32,905 bases of DNA from Methylococcaceae bacterium (GCA_024636875.1 JAGXGJ010000004.1:1-32905); one strand, 5' to 3'. Counted from the stretch's first letter, positions 8,730 through 18,874 are shown. Program-made: numbers and translations. Notes: generated from the letters alone by a model not told the origin.

Positions 8730-10180
8730 GTGAAGAAATTTTAATTAATGTGACACCACCGGAAACACGCGTTGCAGTTATCGAAAATGGTGTGCTGCAG
8801 GAACTGATCATTGAACGCAGCCGCGAGCGAGGTTTAGTCGGTAATATTTATAAAGGTGAAGTATGCCGGGTTTTACCCGGTATGCAGGCGGCTTTTGTTG
8901 ATATTGGCCTGCCCAAGGCTGCTTTCATTCATCTTTCTGATTTATGCGCCCGGGATTTGGAAAAAAAGGGCTCGGAAGTCATTGAACATTATCTGCAAGA
9001 AGGCCAGCATATTGTTGTGCAAGTGGCCAAAGACCCGCTGGGAAGCAAAGGCGCACGCCTGACTACAGAAATATCCATTCCATCGCGTTATCAGGTGTAT
9101 ATGCCTTATTCAAATAATTCGGGTGTATCTCAACGCATTGAATGCGAAGCCGAACGCGCTCGATTAAGAGCCTGTCTTGACGCCTTCAGAGAAGCGAATA
9201 ATTGCGGCGGTTTTATCGCAAGAACAGCAGCCGAATGTGTTGAAGAATCCATTCTGATTGCCGATATGACGTTTTTGTTGAAATTGTGGGAGTCAATAGT
9301 AGACAAAATTGCCAACGCCGAGCCTAAACAGTTTATTCATAAGGATTTACCGCTGAGTATCAGAACTTTAAGGGATTTATATAAAGAAGGCATCGACAGA
9401 GTACGTGTGGACTCCAAAGAGACCTATCATCGATTGCTTGAATTTGCCGAAGTTTTTGTACCGGAAATAGTACCGGTCATCGAACATTACACGGGGGAAT
9501 GTCCGGTATTTGATATTTTCAGTGTCGAAGATGAAATTAAAAAAGCCCTGGACCGTAAAGTCAAATTAAAATCCGGCGGCTATTTGATATTTGATCAGAC
9601 CGAAGCGATGACTACCGTAGATGTGAATACCGGCGGTTATGTTGGCGGACGTAATCTGGAAGAGACTATATTCAAAACCAATCTTGAGGCGGCGCAAACG
9701 ATTGTCCGTCAGCTTAGGCTCCGCAATCTGGGGGGTATCATTATTATCGATTTTATCGACATGCAAGGTGAAGAACATAAAAAACAGGTATTGCAGGCGC
9801 TTGAACGCAATTTGGAAAAAGACCGTGCGAAAACCAAAATTACTGAAGTATCTGTACTGGGTTTAGTGGAAATGACCCGGAAAAGAACCCGTGAAAGTCT
9901 GCAACATATACTCTGTGAACCTTGCAGCGCCTGTGGCGGCCGCGGCGTTTTAAAAACGGCAGAATCCATGTGTCTGGAAATATTTCGGGAGATTATTCGT
10001 GAAGTGAGACTGTACAAGGTCAAGACGCTGCTGGTTCTGGCCTCCAATGAGGTGGTGGAAATGCTGCTTGATGAGGAAGCCGATATGCTGGCTGAATTAG
10101 AGATATTTCTGGGGGTGCAGATCAAATTCAGGGCAGAGGCAGAATATAATCAGGAACAGTATGATGTGGTACTGCTTTAA
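8726..10180 (+). CDS. rng: Ribonuclease G
   Basis: S1-like N-terminus (GNIYKGEVCRVLPGMQAAFVDIG), TTVDVNTGGYVGGRNLEETIFKTNLEAA, CxxC pair (CEPCSACGGRG). Confidence 0.95.
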   Translation: MSEEILINVTPPETRVAVIENGVLQELIIERSRERGLVGNIYKGEVCRVLPGMQAAFVDIGLPKAAFIHLSDLCARDLEKKGSEVIEHYLQEGQHIVVQVAKDPLGSKGARLTTEISIPSRYQVYMPYSNNSGVSQRIECEAERARLRACLDAFREANNCGGFIARTAAECVEESILIADMTFLLKLWESIVDKIANAEPKQFIHKDLPLSIRTLRDLYKEGIDRVRVDSKETYHRLLEFAEVFVPEIVPVIEHYTGECPVFDIFSVEDEIKKALDRKVKLKSGGYLIFDQTEAMTTVDVNTGGYVGGRNLEETIFKTNLEAAQTIVRQLRLRNLGGIIIIDFIDMQGEEHKKQVLQALERNLEKDRAKTKITEVSVLGLVEMTRKRTRESLQHILCEPCSACGGRGVLKTAESMCLEIFREIIREVRLYKVKTLLVLASNEVVEMLLDEEADMLAELEIFLGVQIKFRAEAEYNQEQYDVVLL

Positions 10181-10230
10181 GGCACAAGGCACACTGCGAA
10201 AAATATCATATTTTTGCCTTTAGCTTTTAA
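10179..10230. repeat. Degenerate heptamer array with inverted arms between rng and the yhdP-like gene
   Basis: AAGGCAC x2 (10179-10192), AAAAATAT..ATATTTTT centre, then GCCTTTA-GCTTTTA-ACTTTTT from 10216. Confidence 0.55.
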
Positions 10231-10239
10231 CTTTTTCTC

Positions 10240-13200
10240 ATGATTCACCACATCAAGCGGGCAACGCTACATCTTATTTTCTGGTCTCTGATAGCATCGG
10301 CAATCAGCTTGACGGGTGTGCGCCTAGTATTGATGGGGATAGATCATTATAAAGCCGATTTATCGGCAAGCATTAGTGAACTCTTGGGTGTGCCGGTAAA
10401 AATAGGCCGCTTACGCGCAAAAATGCGTGGGTTTGATCCTGAACTGGTGCTAAGGGATATCAAGATATTATCAGCTATTCCGAATAAAAAGCCTGTAATT
10501 GAACTTGAAGAGATACGCATGGGTATCAATTTGCTCGATATGCTGGTCAGCAGGGATCGGTTAGCATCGGCGTGGGTTACGCTGGTCGGTGCCAGTCTGT
10601 CAGTAAAACGCAAAGAGGATGGAAGTTTTGCCATTGTAGGCTTGAAAGCAAGCGATGAGCAGCCTCTGTGGCTGTTGCAGGGTAAAAAATACGAATTGTT
10701 ACGAAGTGAAGTCACCTGGCAGGATGAAAAGAATAATAGCAGGCCGCTGAAATTTGAATCCGTCGATTTGGCGATTATGAATAACGGTAAGCTGCATCGA
10801 TTGAATGTAATCACGAATTTACCGAAAAAATTTGGCGATACCTTGATTGTATCCATGAATCTTACCGGCGATATGTTTAACCCTTCGGCTGTTGATGGCT
10901 CTATTTTTATTGATGGCAAAAATCTTAACCTGGCTGAATGGATAACCATTGATTTGCCGGCTTCGACGAGCATTCACTCAGGTGTCGGCGATGTCATGGT
11001 CTGGAGTGAGTTAAAACAGTCGCAGCCGGTTTCAATTACAGGCGATGTGCAACTGCATCAGTTGCAACTGAGTCGAGCAGATAAGGGCGCATTTCCCGTC
11101 AAGCAGCTCGACACACAGTTTCGCTGGACACGGAATGAAAGTCAGTGGCAATTGGATGTACCCCGATTTTTACTGGAAACAGAACATAAGAAATGGCCTG
11201 ACGCCGTATTCAACGTTGCCGTCAATCGCACTCAAGATAATCTGTTGCATAACTTTGGCTTGTTTATCGAGCAAGTGGATGTAGAGGAAGCCTCCAGACT
11301 ATTACAGTTTTTTGACCTGCTCCCTGAGGAACAGACTAAATTATTGGCTCAGGCTCAATTGAAAGGTTCACTGGAACAGCTGTCCTGTTTTGCCGACCTG
11401 GATCAAAATCGCTTTGCTGTAAATGGAAAATTGTCCAACATCAACGTTGCTCCACTAAATGCTTTCCCCGGTATAGACAATTTGACCGGCCAATTAAGAG
11501 GCAGCGATCAACTGGGCGTTATTCACCTGGCAACTCAAGACGCACGAATGACATCTAAAGGGTTGTTTCGTAACTCGCTGAAAATAAAGAAATTAAATGG
11601 CACGATAGCTTGGCGGCAAACGCCGGAAGACTGGACGCTATCAAGTTCCATGATTGAGCTGGACTCGCCTGATATTCAGACTAAAAACAGACTGCTGATA
11701 GCGATTCCAAAAACGGATGGTCAAACCTTTATGGATCTGCAAACTGAATTTGTCGGCAATGATATCAGCAAAGCCACGCAATATTTACCAATCGGTATTA
11801 TGGATAAGCCGATTGTGGATTGGCTGGATCACGCCTTCATCCGTGGACGAGTTCCAAAGGGCGGCCTGTTGTTCTACGGAAATTTAGGCGATTTCCCGTT
11901 TGCAGACGGACAGGGCGTTTTTGAAACGTTGTTTGATGTGGATCAACTGGAGCTTTCGTATCATTCTGAATGGCCTCATTTAACAGATCTTGGCGGAAAG
12001 GCTTTATTTTTACAGAATGGCTTGCAAATCGATATAGACAAAGGCGAAAGCAACAAGGTAAAAATTGATCAGGCCAAAGTCACGATACCCGCTTTAGGTG
12101 AAAGTGAACATTTGCTGGTTCAGGGCAAGCTTAAAACGGGCATATTGAACGGATTGGAGTTTTTGCAGCAGACGCCGCTTCATGCTTCTGTAGATACCTT
12201 CTTAGGCGCTGTAGAACCACAAGGAGACACTTCGGTGACGCTGGATTTAAAGCTCCCGTTAGCTGACAACGGCACAGCTAAAGTCAATGGCGCGGCGCAG
12301 TTGAACAAGGCCAGGCTAGCATTGAAAACACCGGCTCTATTGGTGAATAAAATTGACGGCCAGTTAAAATTTAATGAGCTGGGTGTATACAGTGACACTA
12401 TTAATGCAACAGCTTTAGGTCAGCCTATCAGGATTAATGTCAACAGCTCAGATAGCCAGACCACTGTCAACATAGAGGGACGCGCGAGTGTCAGCGATTT
12501 ACAAAAGCAGTTTAAAATACCCGAATGGCAGATCGCCGAAGGTACGGCCGATTTTCGGTTAAAGTTGCAACTTCCCTATAACGACAGCTCACCGGAACTG
12601 CTTTTGCAGTCGAATCTGGCGGGCGTAGCTTTGAATTTACCGGGCGCATTGGCCAAAACCCGTGAGCAGCAAAGGCCTTTATCCTTAACGTTTAATTTAA
12701 CGGACAAGGCTTTATTGCCGATTGGCTTAAATTACGATAATCAATTGAAGGCTGCGATCAAACTAAATATCAATCAACAGTATATTGAGTCAGCTAACGT
12801 TTTGGTAGGTTCAGGCAACGTCTCTCAGCCACAGGAAGCCGGAATAAGGCTTGAGATCAATCGTGACCGCCTGGCTCTGCAAGAGTGGTTAGGCTTAACT
12901 TCATCACTCGCTCAAGACAAGAACAGTAAAACAAAAACAGGCGCGGTAGATAATCTCAGGGAAATAAAGATCCACAGTGGGCACGGGTTATGGAAAAAGA
13001 CTGACCTGGGATTTATTGATCTGGTGTTGAAACCTGAAGGTGAATATTGGGCAGGGACTATCAACAGCGCACTGGCCAAGGGCAAGCTCAAGATCCCTGT
13101 TGATTTTAAAGGCAACGACAGCATCAATCTGGCTATGGATATGTTGAATCTTTCGCTGTTAAGACGCATAGCCCTGGACGATATAAAGAACCCGGATAAA

Positions 13201-14130
13201 GCCGTCCAGCGCAATGTAAATGGCAGCATTGGTGATCTTGCCCCAAACTACATTGTGCCGCAATCTATTCCCTTATTGACTATCACTGGCGATAAAACGC
13301 TATGGGAGTCGGTTGATCTTGGCAAGATTAGCCTGGAAACTGAACGAATACCTAATGGCATTGCTTTTAAACGCATGGTACTGACAGGAGACGATCAAAC
13401 ATTCACCTTATCAGGCGACTGGAAAGTCAATGGTAATAAATCTCTAACGCACATGCAAGGTAAACTGATAATGCCCCGCGCCGACCGTTTTCTTTCCAAG
13501 TTGAGTATTACCAAGGATTTTGCAGAAACCAGCGGCGTCATTGATTTTACCGCTGGGTGGAATGCCGCACCCTATCAGGTATCCCTGGCAGATGTGCAAG
13601 GCCAGATAGATGTTAATTTTAAAAATGGTCGTATTTTAAGTGTCGAACCCGGATTTGGCCGCATACTGGGTATATTGGCAATGGCTCAATGGCTAAAACG
13701 TTTTCAGCTTGATTTTAGTGATGTGTTTGAGGAAGGTATGACATTCACTACAATAAAAGGGCATTTTGATTTATTAAATGGCAAGGCGGCTACTAAAGAC
13801 CTTGTAGTTGATGCAGTTCCCGCCAAAATCAGTCTCACCGGGGATACTGATTTGATCAATCAAACAGTTGATTATGTTGTCAATGTAGTACCAAAAAGTG
13901 CTGATGCCGTGCCTATTGCTGGTACAATTATGGGAAAATTAGCCGCTTTAATTGGAAGAACTTTAACAGGCAAAAATCAGGAAGGGTTTTTCTTTGGTTC
14001 GCAGTATCTGGTTAAGGGAGTGTGGAGGGATGCACAGATTATTCCACTGCATGAAAACGATGGGTTGTTGCAGAAAACCTGGAATGGATTCACCGACTTT
14101 TCATGGCTGGGGCAAAGTAAAGAACAATAA
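10240..14130 (+). CDS. yhdP: YhdP/AsmA-like large envelope protein (TIGR02099-type)
   Basis: 1296 aa, N-terminal membrane anchor, DUF3971/AsmA-like repetitive beta-rich composition, position downstream of rng; C-terminal GFGRILGILAMAQWLKRFQLDFSDVFEEGMTF. Confidence 0.87.
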   Translation: MIHHIKRATLHLIFWSLIASAISLTGVRLVLMGIDHYKADLSASISELLGVPVKIGRLRAKMRGFDPELVLRDIKILSAIPNKKPVIELEEIRMGINLLDMLVSRDRLASAWVTLVGASLSVKRKEDGSFAIVGLKASDEQPLWLLQGKKYELLRSEVTWQDEKNNSRPLKFESVDLAIMNNGKLHRLNVITNLPKKFGDTLIVSMNLTGDMFNPSAVDGSIFIDGKNLNLAEWITIDLPASTSIHSGVGDVMVWSELKQSQPVSITGDVQLHQLQLSRADKGAFPVKQLDTQFRWTRNESQWQLDVPRFLLETEHKKWPDAVFNVAVNRTQDNLLHNFGLFIEQVDVEEASRLLQFFDLLPEEQTKLLAQAQLKGSLEQLSCFADLDQNRFAVNGKLSNINVAPLNAFPGIDNLTGQLRGSDQLGVIHLATQDARMTSKGLFRNSLKIKKLNGTIAWRQTPEDWTLSSSMIELDSPDIQTKNRLLIAIPKTDGQTFMDLQTEFVGNDISKATQYLPIGIMDKPIVDWLDHAFIRGRVPKGGLLFYGNLGDFPFADGQGVFETLFDVDQLELSYHSEWPHLTDLGGKALFLQNGLQIDIDKGESNKVKIDQAKVTIPALGESEHLLVQGKLKTGILNGLEFLQQTPLHASVDTFLGAVEPQGDTSVTLDLKLPLADNGTAKVNGAAQLNKARLALKTPALLVNKIDGQLKFNELGVYSDTINATALGQPIRINVNSSDSQTTVNIEGRASVSDLQKQFKIPEWQIAEGTADFRLKLQLPYNDSSPELLLQSNLAGVALNLPGALAKTREQQRPLSLTFNLTDKALLPIGLNYDNQLKAAIKLNINQQYIESANVLVGSGNVSQPQEAGIRLEINRDRLALQEWLGLTSSLAQDKNSKTKTGAVDNLREIKIHSGHGLWKKTDLGFIDLVLKPEGEYWAGTINSALAKGKLKIPVDFKGNDSINLAMDMLNLSLLRRIALDDIKNPDKAVQRNVNGSIGDLAPNYIVPQSIPLLTITGDKTLWESVDLGKISLETERIPNGIAFKRMVLTGDDQTFTLSGDWKVNGNKSLTHMQGKLIMPRADRFLSKLSITKDFAETSGVIDFTAGWNAAPYQVSLADVQGQIDVNFKNGRILSVEPGFGRILGILAMAQWLKRFQLDFSDVFEEGMTFTTIKGHFDLLNGKAATKDLVVDAVPAKISLTGDTDLINQTVDYVVNVVPKSADAVPIAGTIMGKLAALIGRTLTGKNQEGFFFGSQYLVKGVWRDAQIIPLHENDGLLQKTWNGFTDFSWLGQSKEQ

Positions 14131-14141
14131 AGAGAAACAAC

Positions 14142-14960
14142 ATGAGTAAATGCGCAGCCATACAAATGGCATCAAGTCCAATTATCAGTTCCAACTTGCT
14201 GGAAGCAGAAAAGCTTATCGCGGAAGCTGCCAAAGCGGGAGCAAAACTGGTAGCATTGCCGGAAAACTTTGCTTTAATGGGCGATCATGAATCAGATAAG
14301 CTGAAAGCGAAGGAAGTCGATGGCTCAGGACCTATACAAAACTTTTTGGCTACAGTTGCCAAAAAGTACGCCGTATGGGTAGTCGGAGGAACCATCCCTA
14401 TGGTTGCTGATGACAATAATAAAGCACGGGCAGCTTGTCTGGTTTATAACGATAAAGGCGAGCGAGTCGGACGCTACGACAAGATACATCTGTTTGATGT
14501 TAACGTTCCGGGCACCAATGAAGTCTATCGTGAATCAGACTCCATTGAGCCGGGTACTAAATCGGAGGTTGTTGATACGCCTTTTGGCAGGCTGGGCATC
14601 GCTGTTTGCTACGATCTGAGGTTTCCCGAGTTTTTTCGCGAAATGAGCAAGAAAGACGTGGACATACTGGTGGTGCCTTCGGCATTCACCGCCGAAACAG
14701 GCGCGGCTCACTGGGAATTATTACTGCGCGCGCGAGCCGTGGAAAACCTGTGCTATGTAATAGCCCCGAATCAGGGCGGTTTTCATCTAAATGGCCGTAA
14801 AACCTTTGGTCATAGCATGATTATCGATCCCTGGGGCGTAGTGCTGGATTGCTATAAAACGGGCGGCGGCTATGTCTTGGCTGAAATAGATCGTGAACGG
14901 CTGGAAAAAGTGCGGGGGGTATTTCCGGTTTTAAACCATAGGCGTTTTTTTTGTGAATAA
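14142..14960 (+). CDS. Carbon-nitrogen hydrolase (Nit-type, deaminated glutathione amidase-like)
   Basis: LVALPENFALMG, YDKIHLFDV, GIAVCYDLRFPEFFR: Glu/Lys/Cys nitrilase-superfamily signature. Confidence 0.92.
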   Translation: MSKCAAIQMASSPIISSNLLEAEKLIAEAAKAGAKLVALPENFALMGDHESDKLKAKEVDGSGPIQNFLATVAKKYAVWVVGGTIPMVADDNNKARAACLVYNDKGERVGRYDKIHLFDVNVPGTNEVYRESDSIEPGTKSEVVDTPFGRLGIAVCYDLRFPEFFREMSKKDVDILVVPSAFTAETGAAHWELLLRARAVENLCYVIAPNQGGFHLNGRKTFGHSMIIDPWGVVLDCYKTGGGYVLAEIDRERLEKVRGVFPVLNHRRFFCE

Positions 14961-15552
14961 TACCCTGCTCAACGCTAAAGTTTTATTACTGTCCTTGGGC
15001 CTGATTTCATGCGGAACCTCAGAAGACAGCCGTTACCGGGATACTACACTGCTGGAGCGCCCTCCCGCACTGTCTGTCAATAAGCAAGCAGGGCAACAAG
15101 GTACGACTGATAGCAGTTCGATTCCAAAAAAACGGGAAGAGCCGGGTTTGGGATCAGATGTTTATATGACTACAACAACGCCGCCGCAGCTTAAAATCAA
15201 ACAGCCTTTTGATAAAGCCTGGAACACATTAAACCAGGCATTAAAACTAAGTGATATCAAAATAACCGACCGCGAGCGTAATAAAGGCCATCTCTATGTT
15301 AGCTATGATTCGAGAAATATGTTTGAAAAAGCGACTGCTTTTCTAAGGGATGGGCCTAAAGAAATCAATTATCTGTTATTGGTAAAAGAAGAGGGAACTG
15401 AAACAACGATAAGCGGGACGATGACGAATACAAGCGATCAAAGCGGTTCATATAGTAATCAGGACGGCAATTACGACAAACCTGTCGATACTTCACAAGA
15501 ACTGTTAGAAACATTATATAAAACCATTCGCGATGATTTGATTGACGAATAA
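14953..15552 (+). CDS. bamC: Lipoprotein, BamC/NlpB-like
   Basis: GTG start overlaps the nitrilase stop; lipobox-like LGLISCG; RPPALSVNK and C-terminal domain resemble BamC-like proteins. Confidence 0.65.
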   Translation: MNNTLLNAKVLLLSLGLISCGTSEDSRYRDTTLLERPPALSVNKQAGQQGTTDSSSIPKKREEPGLGSDVYMTTTTPPQLKIKQPFDKAWNTLNQALKLSDIKITDRERNKGHLYVSYDSRNMFEKATAFLRDGPKEINYLLLVKEEGTETTISGTMTNTSDQSGSYSNQDGNYDKPVDTSQELLETLYKTIRDDLIDE

Positions 15553-15593
15553 TTAAGATGCAAGGTGAAAGGCCAATAAAGCCTACCCTTTTG

Positions 15594-15628
15594 CCTTGAA
15601 CCTTGAACCTTGAACCTTGAACCTTGAA
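15594..15628. repeat. Heptanucleotide tandem array CCTTGAA x5 upstream of tldD
   Basis: Five uninterrupted copies 15594-15628, ending 19 nt before the tldD ATG; oppositely oriented CAAGGTGAAAGGC lies about 30 nt upstream. Confidence 0.9.
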
Positions 15629-15647
15629 CCTTTATTTTGATGTAGTG

Positions 15648-17087
15648 ATGGAATTATTAAACCTTGCAAGACAAGCTATCCTGATGCCTGCAGGCATACA
15701 GGATGGCGATATTGAAAAAATCATGAACCGGTTGCTCAGCTCTTCAGTTGATGCAGCGGATATTTATTTTCAGTCCAGTCATACTGAATCCTGGGTAATG
15801 GAAGGCGGCATCATTAAAGAAGGCAGCCATAATATCGAACAGGGCGCCGGCGTGCGGGCCGTATCAGGCGAAAAAACAGGCTTTGCCTATAGCGACCGGA
15901 TTGAGCTGCCGGTATTACTGGAAGCGGCCAATAATGTTAAAGCCATTGTCCGTCAGGGACAAAACGCTCAGGTTGGACTGGTGAAAGCTGCAAACTGGCC
16001 GCTGTATTATCCCGTTATTAATCCCTTAAAATCTCTGACCGATCAGCAGAAAATTGATTTGTTACGCCAGGTTGAAAGCGAAACACGACAACTTGACAGG
16101 CGCATTGAAGAAGTGATTGTTAGTCTGACTGGTGCACATGAAAGTATTCTGGTGGCCAATCAGGACGGCTCGCTTGCTGCTGACGTCCGGCCTTTGGTGC
16201 GAATGAACGTAACCGTCATCGTCAAAGACAATAGCCGCCGCGAGCAGGGCAGCATGGGCGGTGGCGGGCGTAGTGATTACAGCTATTTTATAGAGCAGGA
16301 CCGGGCCCTGGAATACGGCAAGGAAGCGGTAAGACAGGCGCTGGTTAATCTGGAAGCGGATGAAGCTCCTGCCGGCAATATGACGGTAGTGCTGGGGCCG
16401 GGCTGGCCGGGTATTTTACTGCATGAAGCGATCGGGCACGGACTGGAAGGCGATTTTAACCGCAAGGGCACGTCCGCCTTCAGCGGCCGCGTCGGTGAGC
16501 GGGTTGCCTCCGGTTTATGCACCGTGGTCGATGACGGCACCTTGCCAGGGCGGCGCGGCTCGTTGAGCATTGACGATGAAGGCACGCCGGCGGAAAAAAC
16601 CGTATTGATCGAAAACGGTATTCTTAAAGGCTACATGCAGGATAAACTCAATGCGCGCTTAATGGGCGTTAAACCCACCGGCAACGGCAGGCGCGAGTCC
16701 TATGCAAATTTGCCGATGCCGCGCATGACCAATACCTATATGTTGGCCGGATCCCATAATCCCGAAGAAATCATAAAATCGGTAAAAAAAGGCCTGTATG
16801 CCAAGAACTTTGCCGGTGGACAGGTTGATATCACCTCGGGTAAATTTGTCTTTTCCGCCAGCGAAGCCTATCTGATAGAAAACGGGAAGATAACCCGTGC
16901 CGTCAAGGGTGCAACCCTTATAGGCAACGGCCCCGATGTTTTGAGCAAAGTATCTATGGTCGGTACCGATCTGGAACTGGATAGCGGTGTCGGCACTTGC
17001 GGCAAAGACGGACAAAGCGTGCCGGTCGGCGTCGGCCAGCCGACACTGAAGATTGATGGGCTGACCGTTGGCGGGACCAGTGTTTAG
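15648..17087 (+). CDS. tldD: Metalloprotease TldD
   Basis: [16 protein letters not shown] metal-binding motif; [14 protein letters not shown]; start chosen at ATG 15648 rather than the track's TTG at 15624. Confidence 0.95.
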   Translation: MELLNLARQAILMPAGIQDGDIEKIMNRLLSSSVDAADIYFQSSHTESWVMEGGIIKEGSHNIEQGAGVRAVSGEKTGFAYSDRIELPVLLEAANNVKAIVRQGQNAQVGLVKAANWPLYYPVINPLKSLTDQQKIDLLRQVESETRQLDRRIEEVIVSLTGAHESILVANQDGSLAADVRPLVRMNVTVIVKDNSRREQGSMGGGGRSDYSYFIEQDRALEYGKEAVRQALVNLEADEAPAGNMTVVLGPGWPGILLHEAIGHGLEGDFNRKGTSAFSGRVGERVASGLCTVVDDGTLPGRRGSLSIDDEGTPAEKTVLIENGILKGYMQDKLNARLMGVKPTGNGRRESYANLPMPRMTNTYMLAGSHNPEEIIKSVKKGLYAKNFAGGQVDITSGKFVFSASEAYLIENGKITRAVKGATLIGNGPDVLSKVSMVGTDLELDSGVGTCGKDGQSVPVGVGQPTLKIDGLTVGGTSV

Positions 17088-17096
17088 GCGGGATGC

Positions 17097-17174
17097 ATGT
17101 CGAAGTTGGAAAGCATAAAGGCTGATCTTTCTCTCCATGAAAAGATACTTTTTAAGGAATTAATCGATGTTTAA
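17097..17174 (+). CDS. Micro-ORF of 25 aa, possible remnant of a small membrane protein gene
   Basis: MSKLESIKADLSLHEKILFKELIDV*; stop region overlaps an ATG at 17167. Confidence 0.35.
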   Translation: MSKLESIKADLSLHEKILFKELIDV

Positions 17175-17273
17175 TACCATTATTATGTTTTAATCACGGT
17201 CGTTTTTGTGGCGCTGATCAGTTATTTCGCCTGGGATTCCTATCAGGAATTTAAGAGTCACGGATCAAAATAA
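17167..17273 (+). pseudogene. Small single-TM protein split by a one-base frameshift at a T-run
   Basis: Frame from ATG 17167 gives MFNTIIMF*; the adjacent frame continues LITVVFVALISYFAWDSYQEFKSHGSK* to TAA 17271-17273. One extra T in the TTTT at 17188-17191 joins them. Confidence 0.5.
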
Positions 17274-17301
17274 TGAGTCATCTCTTTCTGCAGATAGAAC
17301 C

Positions 17302-17508
17302 GTGAAAATTAAATATTTTGAAGATACCGATACAGCATTGCTGGAGTTTTCAGACCATCCGGTTTTCGAGACTAAAGAAATTAACGAAAATATTTATCTG
17401 GACTTGGATGAAGAGGGAAATTTGATTGGAATGACCATTGAACATGCATTGTCGCTAGCAAATATTAATGAAGTTTCATTTCAGCAGATAAACCGTCAAG
17501 TAGCCTAA
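17302..17508 (+). CDS. DUF2283 domain protein
   Basis: MKIKYFEDTDTALLEFSDHPVFETKEINENIYLDLDEEGNLIGMTIEHA; GTG start overlapping an upstream TGA. Confidence 0.87.
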   Translation: MKIKYFEDTDTALLEFSDHPVFETKEINENIYLDLDEEGNLIGMTIEHALSLANINEVSFQQINRQVA

Positions 17509-17530
17509 TAAAGCAGATTAAGAGAACGCA

Positions 17531-18862
17531 GTGCAAAATCAGCAAGAAATAAAACGTTTAGAAAATACCATTCAGGATTTATTGGACGAGGCAAAAAAAC
17601 AGGGTGCCAGTGCGGCCGAAGCCGGTTTGAGTCAGGAAAATGGCTTATCTGTAACAGCGCGTCTTGGAGATGTTGAAACCATAGAGCATCATTGTGACCA
17701 GGGCTTGGGGATAACGGTCTATTTTGGCCAGCGTAAAGGCTCTGCCAGCACCACGGATTTTTCTCAGGAATCCCTTAAGGAAACAGTTAGTGCCGCTTGC
17801 AGTATTGCCCGCTATACCAGTGAAGACAGTTTTGCCGGGTTGCCTGAAAAAGAACTGTTGGCGACCGAATTCCCTGACCTTGAACTTAATCACCCGTGGT
17901 CTATCAGCACTGATGAAGCGATTGCTCTTGCCATTGAATGCGAAGATGCTGCTCGCTCTTATCATGCCGAGATCAGCAATTCTGAAGGCGCTTCGGTAAA
18001 TACGCATCAAGGTATTCGGGTTATGGGCAATAGCCTGGGGTTTCTTCATGGCTATGCGTCAACACGTCACTCCCTAAGTTGTTCAGTCCTGGCGCAGCGT
18101 GGCGACAGTATGCAGCGCGATTACTGGTACACTGTGTCAAGAAATAGCGCTGCGTTAGAGCCTCCTGTCGAAGTAGGTAAAAAAGCCGCAGAACGAGCCC
18201 TTCGTCGTTTGGAGGGACGCAGTTTAAGCACAAGACAATGCCCCGTGTTGTATAGCGCAGAAACGGCGTCAGGTTTGCTGGGTTCGTTGATAGGCGCCAT
18301 CAGCGGCGGCAATCTATATCGCAAGTCATCATTTTTACTGGGCGCCCTTGATACCCAAATTTTTCCCGAATTTATTCATATCCACGAGCAGCCTTATTTA
18401 AGAGGCGCTTTGGGCAGCGCTGCCTATGACGGTGAAGGTGTAGCCACTAAAACACGCGATATTGTCAGCGACGGCATTCTGCGCAGTTATGTGTTAAGCA
18501 CTTATTCCGCCCGTAAACTGAGCCTGCACAGCACAGGTAATGCAGGCGGCGTACATAATTTAACCATAACGCCAGGGACGTTTGATTATCAGGAAATGCT
18601 CAAACAAATCAATACCGGTTTGCTGGTTACCGAATTAATGGGGCAAGGTGTCAATATGGTGAACGGCGATTATTCACGTGGCGCGGCGGGGTTCTGGGTG
18701 GAAAATGGCGAAATACAATATCCGGTTGAAGAAATCACGATAGCAGGTAACCTGAAAGATATGTTTAAAAACATCATTGCCGTGGGCAATGATGTTGATT
18801 ATCGGGGCAATATCCGGACGGGCTCCATACTGATTGAGCGGATGTCGATTGCCGGAGAATAA
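17531..18862 (+). CDS. pmbA: Metalloprotease PmbA/TldE
   Basis: GLGITVYFGQRKGSASTTDFS, GAAGFWVENGEIQYPVEEITIAGNLKDMFKNI; GTG start. Confidence 0.94.
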   Translation: MQNQQEIKRLENTIQDLLDEAKKQGASAAEAGLSQENGLSVTARLGDVETIEHHCDQGLGITVYFGQRKGSASTTDFSQESLKETVSAACSIARYTSEDSFAGLPEKELLATEFPDLELNHPWSISTDEAIALAIECEDAARSYHAEISNSEGASVNTHQGIRVMGNSLGFLHGYASTRHSLSCSVLAQRGDSMQRDYWYTVSRNSAALEPPVEVGKKAAERALRRLEGRSLSTRQCPVLYSAETASGLLGSLIGAISGGNLYRKSSFLLGALDTQIFPEFIHIHEQPYLRGALGSAAYDGEGVATKTRDIVSDGILRSYVLSTYSARKLSLHSTGNAGGVHNLTITPGTFDYQEMLKQINTGLLVTELMGQGVNMVNGDYSRGAAGFWVENGEIQYPVEEITIAGNLKDMFKNIIAVGNDVDYRGNIRTGSILIERMSIAGE

Positions 18863-18874
18863 GTCAAAGTCTTG

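Noticed and set aside
10347-10973. 208-aa minus ORF antisense to the yhdP-like gene
   Set aside because: Shadow ORF with Ser/Leu-rich antisense composition and no recognisable motif.
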